Source: CAZNER01 sp964572065 (GTDB lineage: Bacteria; Patescibacteriota; Dojkabacteria; JAHIVN01). Taken from it: a stretch of 27,175 bases of DNA. The first letter of the stretch is position 1. The number at the start of each line of letters is the position of its first letter. The stretch is taken from positions 1 through 27,175 of the forward strand of contig CAZNER010000023.1 in assembly GCA_964572065.1 (NCBI GenBank). The letters run 5' to 3'. Positions 23,313 through 27,175 of the stretch are shown one piece after another. A program made the position numbers and the translations under genes. The notes under the pieces were generated by a model. It worked only from the letters and a program-made list of their open reading frames with translations, searched no databases and was not told the DNA's origin.

Positions 23313-23481
23313 TATTGTGAAGTATATAATAAATTATTAACAAAATAAATAACAGTTAGGTAGTGCGTAATAATCAATTTACAAACTACAATTTTTGCTA
23401 AACAAATATCTTAAGCTATAATTATTATCAAGATAGCTCTATTCGAAATTTTATTTATAAAGTAGTATACTATTAAAAAGT

Positions 23482-23487
23482 ATAATA
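23482..23487 (+). promoter_or_regulatory. Candidate -10 box for the zinc-ribbon / ClpC-like operon
   Basis: TATAAT at 23482-23487 lies 26 bases before the first ATG. It is the only clear signal in the 200-bp gap between divergent tldD and this operon. The gap also contains a short palindromic AGTATACT just upstream. Confidence 0.4.
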
Positions 23488-23513
23488 ATTGATTTTTTTA
23501 TCAATAGTCATAT

Positions 23514-23780
23514 ATGCATCATTTAGATAATCAAATAACTATCTGCCCGAAATGTTCTGGATGGGGTAATATTTCAAATCAAGAAGGCAGTGCCTGCAAT
23601 GAATGTAATGGGCATAGTGTATTTATTGAAACAAATAATCGAAACTATATATTCGATTTACCTATGTATATAGATTATGGAATCAGACTAAAAAAACGTG
23701 TATTAAAGAAAATTACTATTATTATCTTCGCCTTAATTTTTATACTATTATTAGCTTTTCTATTAGTAAATATATTTTGA
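23514..23780 (+). CDS. Small DnaJ-type zinc-ribbon membrane protein
   Basis: The 88 residues carry C11-x-x-C14 (CPKCSGWG) and C28-x-x-C31 (CNECNGH), the repeat seen in the zinc-binding region of DnaJ and in small zinc ribbons, then a short linker. One C-terminal membrane segment (ITIIIFALIFILLLAFLLVN) follows a basic stretch, so the zinc domain should face the cytosol. It is the first gene of an operon with the ClpC-like and LytM-like genes. A similar protein lies at the end of the window. It may recruit or recognise substrates for the AAA+ protein (inference). Confidence 0.72.
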   Translation: MHHLDNQITICPKCSGWGNISNQEGSACNECNGHSVFIETNNRNYIFDLPMYIDYGIRLKKRVLKKITIIIFALIFILLLAFLLVNIF

Positions 23781-23796
23781 CTTAATTTAAACTGCC

Positions 23797-25995
23797 TTGA
23801 TTTCTAATAAAGATTTCGAAAATATTTCAAACAAATTCTCCCAAGAATCTCTTGAATCAATATCTCATGCATGTAATATTGCTTATAAAAATGGGAAAAA
23901 AGTATGCACATCAATAGATTTATTTCAAAGTTTATGTCAAAATCAATTAATTCTCCAATTCCTTGAACAAATTAAGTTCGATTACAAAAGCATTTTAGAA
24001 AAGATTAAATTTCAAACGAATAACTTACAAGTCCCTATTAGAATACGAAAAGGAGTTGTTGTCTTTTCTCCTGACCTTAAAGTTACAATTTACAGAAGTT
24101 TTTTAATATCGAAGAATTCACCAATAGATATTGTTGGACTGGAAGATATATTCCTATCAACATTATATAGCTCTCAAATCAATCAAATTGCTAAGAATTT
24201 AAATATTAATATTTCAAAATTTGAAAATTTAATTAATTCTTTGAAAGGAGATAAACCAAAAAAATCATCTCATCAAGATATAACTTTTGACAGATACTTT
24301 ATAAATATTTCAAATAAAGCATCTTCAGGAAAACTTGATCAAGTAGTTGATAGAGAGTCTGAATTTTCACAAGTATCTCGCATTCTTTCCAGAAAAGATA
24401 AAAATAATGTAATAATACTAGGAGAAGCCGGAGTAGGAAAATCATCAGTAGCAAATTTATTAGCTATAAAAATATTAAATAACAACTCGTTATCAAAATT
24501 GCAAAATATTGATGTTTTAGAATTTAATATTTCTAGTTTTACTTCGTCTTTACTATCTCGTAATTCAAATGATCTGATTGAAATTTTTAAGGACAAATTA
24601 ATAGAAATGGGAAGAGCAATATTAGTGATAAAAAACTTTAATTTAAATAGCAATGAAACGACTTATGAAAATACTATTTTAAAGGAAATACTTGGAATTT
24701 TACTATCAATTAAAAATTTACGCATTATACTTACAATGAACAGTTCAGCATATAAGAATGCTCTTACAAATGAGCCAAATCTTTTTAATAAATTTGAAAC
24801 TGTTAAAATCGAAGAGCCATCAATTGATTTATCAATTAAAATCTTAAAAAGTATTTCTAATAAATTTGAAAAATTCCATAATATTACAATTAATAAAGAT
24901 ACCTTAAAAGCTTGTGTTTCTTTATCTAAAAGATATATTCAAGACAGATTTCTTCCTTCAAAAGCAATCGATTTACTAGACGAAACCTGCTCTCAGATAG
25001 TATTAGAAAATAAAACCACATTAACTATTGATGACATAAAAGCAGTTTTGTCTGATAAAACCGGTATTCCAATTGAAAAATTATCTGTTAGTGAAAAAAA
25101 GAAATTAATTAATCTAGAAATAATCCTAAATGAAACGATAATCGGTCAGAAAGAAGCTGTTCACATAGTAAGTGAAGTTGTAAGAAGAAACAGGGCTGGA
25201 CTAAAGGATCCTAAAAAGCCGATCGGTTCCTTCCTATTCTTAGGACCTTCAGGTGTAGGTAAAACTTTTCTAGCAAAAAATTTGGCTAAAATCATCTATA
25301 ATAATGAACAATCTATGATTCGTCTAGATATGAGCGAATTTAGTGAATCACATACTGTTCAAAGACTCATCGGCTCTCCCCCAGGATATATAGGATACGG
25401 TGAAGGCGGACAATTAACAAATCCTGTTTGGGAAAGACCATACAGTTTAATACTTCTTGATGAGATTGAAAAAGCTCATCCAAATATATTTGATATCTTT
25501 TTACAAGTGCTTGATGAGGGAAGACTGACAGATGGTCAAGGAAGAACCATAAATTTTAAGAATACTATAATTATAGCAACGAGTAATATAGCTACTGAGG
25601 AAATACTTGCAAAATTTTCTAAAAAAGACAAAAAATTATCTGGGTTTGAAAGAGATAGATTTTATGAAGAGGAGATACTTCCTTTATTAAAATCTGGCTT
25701 CAGACCTGAATTCATAAATAGATTTGATGAAATAGTCGTTTTTAATCCTCTAGGAATTAATGACTTGAAAATCATTGCTAGATTACAAATAAATAAAATC
25801 CAAAAAAGACTCACTGATAAGGAAATTAAAATTAAAGTCAGTGATACAAAACTTCAAGATCTTGCACAAAAGTCATACAACCCTTCTTTTGGTGCAAGAC
25901 CCTTAATTCGGCTTATACAAGAAAATATTGAAAACGTAATTGCAAAAAAAATAATTAATGGAGAAATAAAAAAAGGTGATACTATAAGTCTTTAA
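23797..25995 (+). CDS. ClpC/ClpA-like AAA+ protein with a degenerate first ATPase domain
   Basis: The 732-residue HSP100 protein has a TTG start; a stop at 23788-23790 excludes a longer form. Residues 1-150 resemble a Clp N-domain. D1 has an intact Walker A (GEAGVGKS, 209-216). Its Walker B position reads ILVIKN (275-280) instead of hhhhDE, the KYRGEFEER pore-loop block is absent, and ERRF is replaced by NLFNKFE. D2 is intact: GPSGVGKT (483-490), GYIGYGEGGQL pore loop, LILLDEIE (551-558), FINRFDE with R642, and GARP. The middle domain is nearly absent. LSGFERD near 614 resembles a ClpP-binding loop but departs from [LIV]GF. Unfolding is probably driven by D2 alone. Confidence 0.85.
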   Translation: MISNKDFENISNKFSQESLESISHACNIAYKNGKKVCTSIDLFQSLCQNQLILQFLEQIKFDYKSILEKIKFQTNNLQVPIRIRKGVVVFSPDLKVTIYRSFLISKNSPIDIVGLEDIFLSTLYSSQINQIAKNLNINISKFENLINSLKGDKPKKSSHQDITFDRYFINISNKASSGKLDQVVDRESEFSQVSRILSRKDKNNVIILGEAGVGKSSVANLLAIKILNNNSLSKLQNIDVLEFNISSFTSSLLSRNSNDLIEIFKDKLIEMGRAILVIKNFNLNSNETTYENTILKEILGILLSIKNLRIILTMNSSAYKNALTNEPNLFNKFETVKIEEPSIDLSIKILKSISNKFEKFHNITINKDTLKACVSLSKRYIQDRFLPSKAIDLLDETCSQIVLENKTTLTIDDIKAVLSDKTGIPIEKLSVSEKKKLINLEIILNETIIGQKEAVHIVSEVVRRNRAGLKDPKKPIGSFLFLGPSGVGKTFLAKNLAKIIYNNEQSMIRLDMSEFSESHTVQRLIGSPPGYIGYGEGGQLTNPVWERPYSLILLDEIEKAHPNIFDIFLQVLDEGRLTDGQGRTINFKNTIIIATSNIATEEILAKFSKKDKKLSGFERDRFYEEEILPLLKSGFRPEFINRFDEIVVFNPLGINDLKIIARLQINKIQKRLTDKEIKIKVSDTKLQDLAQKSYNPSFGARPLIRLIQENIENVIAKKIINGEIKKGDTISL

Positions 25996-26000
25996 AAACT

Positions 26001-26813
26001 ATGAAAAAAATCTTTACAAAATTAATGACAATCATAACTGCTATAGCATTAGCTTTATTCCTAGTGTTAGGCATTATTGTTATCATAGTTGGACCAGAAA
26101 AAACTGAAAATTCAATTAAAGCACTCTTCAATATCGATAATTATATTAAAGATTACAAAGAAATCTTACCATTTCTAGGTAATTCAGATAATAATAACGA
26201 TATAAACTTAAATCAAAAACAAGTTCTAAGTGTCTTTAACAGAAGAAAAATAGAAAGTATTACTAATAATCCTCCATTAATAGTACCTACTACCGGAGTT
26301 GTCCCTACAAATTTTTCTCTATACTCTGGCCCGATTGAGGAAGGAAAACATGAAGGTATAAATATTTGGACGAATTATAATGGGACAGGGATGGATGGTA
26401 AAACTTATAATAAAGGTAATCCAGTTTATGCAGCATGTGATGGTACAGTCAGACAAGTTTGGGATGATAATGGAGATGTGTCAATAATATGTGATGAATT
26501 AGACCCAATTTATAAAAAAATATTACCTTCATTAAAAATTAAAACTATCTATGGTCATATGGCTAATAAAGCAAATGCTGATGTTTATATCTATGTAGAA
26601 GAAGGACAAAGAGTTAAACAGGGAGACCTAATAGGAAATCAAGGAAATAGGTGTTACTGGTCTCCACAAAATATAATGGTAACAGTTCATTTTGGAATTT
26701 ACGATATTAGCGTTGCACCGCAAGTACCACTTGATCCTTCTCCTTACATAGGTGTCAGTTGTACTACATTAAACCAAACTTTTACTGCAGGTATCGAAGA
26801 GTCATCTATTTAA
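26001..26813 (+). CDS. Membrane-anchored M23/LytM-like protein with altered catalytic residues
   Basis: The 270 residues start with an N-terminal membrane segment (LMTIITAIALALFLVLGIIV). A linker and a LytM-type beta domain (about 100-250) follow: GKHEGINIWT, VYAACDGTVRQVWDD, IYGHMANK, EGQRVKQGDLIGNQGN, VTVHFGIYD. In active M23 enzymes zinc is held by HxxxD and the last His of HxH. Here H117 is kept but Asp is N121, and the first His of HxH is T228 (H230 kept). H186 in YGHM is present. Two changes suggest lost peptidoglycan hydrolysis, as in EnvC/NlpD-type regulators. It begins 5 bp after the ClpC-like gene, so is co-transcribed. Confidence 0.8.
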   Translation: MKKIFTKLMTIITAIALALFLVLGIIVIIVGPEKTENSIKALFNIDNYIKDYKEILPFLGNSDNNNDINLNQKQVLSVFNRRKIESITNNPPLIVPTTGVVPTNFSLYSGPIEEGKHEGINIWTNYNGTGMDGKTYNKGNPVYAACDGTVRQVWDDNGDVSIICDELDPIYKKILPSLKIKTIYGHMANKANADVYIYVEEGQRVKQGDLIGNQGNRCYWSPQNIMVTVHFGIYDISVAPQVPLDPSPYIGVSCTTLNQTFTAGIEESSI

Positions 26814-26835
26814 AATAATATTGTTAATTTAACAA

Positions 26836-27175
26836 ATGCCAAAACAAATAAAAGCAATAATTTGTCCAAAATGTAAAGGAAACGGTACGTCATCTAGCGG
26901 CGAAATATGCGATAACTGTAGAGGAATAGGTTTCATTGGTTCTGATGGATTAAATGAATATTATCTCTCATCTACCCCAGACGGTAAATTAAAGGTAGTT
27001 GATATCAAAAAACAAAATAGGAATTACCCTGAAACTAATAACCACCATCATTCTTTCCAAAAAAAATCTATTATGAAAGATCTTTATTTTATTTTTATTA
27101 TACTTTCATATATAGTATTTTTAGCTATATACTTCACTACAATTAAAGAACAAAAAATTTTTTATTTAGTTACAA
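26836..27175 (+). CDS. Second zinc-ribbon membrane protein (3' end beyond the window)
   Basis: 113 codons are visible from ATG 26836 and the frame is still open at the window edge. The N-terminus has C10-x-x-C13 (CPKCKGNG) and C25-x-x-C28 (CDNCRGIG), the same double CxxCxGxG pattern as the gene at 23514. A polar linker with a His-rich NNHHH follows, then a membrane segment (DLYFIFIILSYIVFLAIYF). It lies 22 bp after the LytM-like gene in the same operon. Having two such proteins flanking the AAA+ and LytM-like genes suggests a shared task. Confidence 0.7.
   Translation, partial: MPKQIKAIICPKCKGNGTSSSGEICDNCRGIGFIGSDGLNEYYLSSTPDGKLKVVDIKKQNRNYPETNNHHHSFQKKSIMKDLYFIFIILSYIVFLAIYFTTIKEQKIFYLVT

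Noticed and set aside
23343..23360. GTTAGGT as a further attC R' box
   Set aside because: An isolated 7-mer match in an intergenic gap with no paired boxes upstream.
24339..24653. Minus-strand 104-residue ORF
   Set aside because: Antisense to the D1 domain of the ClpC-like gene.
1..27175. UGA recoded to Gly or Trp, as in some CPR lineages
   Set aside because: TGA cleanly ends several genes, including ATGA overlaps at 8108-8111 and 18545-18548, and TGG encodes Trp in conserved motifs.
1..27175. CRISPR array, transposase or prophage genes
   Set aside because: No regularly spaced repeats, transposase motifs or phage structural genes were seen on either strand.

Overview
This is an AT-rich stretch (roughly 70 % A+T by eye) of a bacterial chromosome. 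The standard code applies: TGA ends several genes, including two ATGA stop/start overlaps. The tRNA genes do not encode CCA, start codons are not preceded by Shine-Dalgarno-like purine runs, and several genes are small or unrecognised. Together with two GT-C-type membrane proteins, a TldD/TldE pair and small GIY-YIG endonucleases, this suggests a Patescibacteria/CPR-type genome. That placement is inference; the window holds no rRNA or other phylogenetic marker.

Region A (1-1450) is a disturbed tRNA cluster. A complete tRNA-Cys(GCA) lies inside the anticodon loop of a second tRNA-Cys whose halves still match each other perfectly. A truncated tRNA-Leu, an intact tRNA-Leu(UAA) and a tRNA-Pro(UGG) follow. 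Each tRNA-Leu is followed by a GIY-YIG gene, one broken by a stop and the other starting exactly at the tRNA 3' end. The two interrupted tRNAs carry related 20-nt hairpin insertions in their D-loops.

Region B (1500-5230) is an accessory island of decaying small genes with in-frame stops, homopolymer frameshifts and lost 5' ends. It also holds one intact orphan gene, a duplicated 3' fragment and one site resembling an integron attC. Region C (5359-9126) has a secreted Ig-like surface protein and an overlapping three-gene operon: a NifX/NafY-like protein and two MinD/Mrp-type ATPases, each with two CxxCxxCxxxC clusters.

Region D (9205-16298, minus strand) carries an HD-like protein, two membrane-anchored proteins, an M20 peptidase, two polytopic GT-C-like membrane proteins and a small helical protein. 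A coiled-coil gene and a Dda/RecD-like SF1 helicase converge at 16.8 kb. Region E (18063-20402) is a thiol-redox operon: an exported thioredoxin-like protein, a CcdA-like electron carrier and a membrane protein with two ectodomain cysteines.

Region F (20405-23312, minus strand) is tldD-tldE followed by a 40-residue ORF ending in Cys-Cys. Region G (23514 to the window end) is a tight plus-strand operon: a zinc-ribbon membrane protein, a ClpC-like AAA+ protein with a degenerate first ATPase domain, an M23/LytM-like protein with altered active-site residues, and a second zinc-ribbon membrane protein cut by the window edge. The most unusual signals are the nested tRNA with its hairpin insertions (A), the attC-like site (B) and the operon in G.
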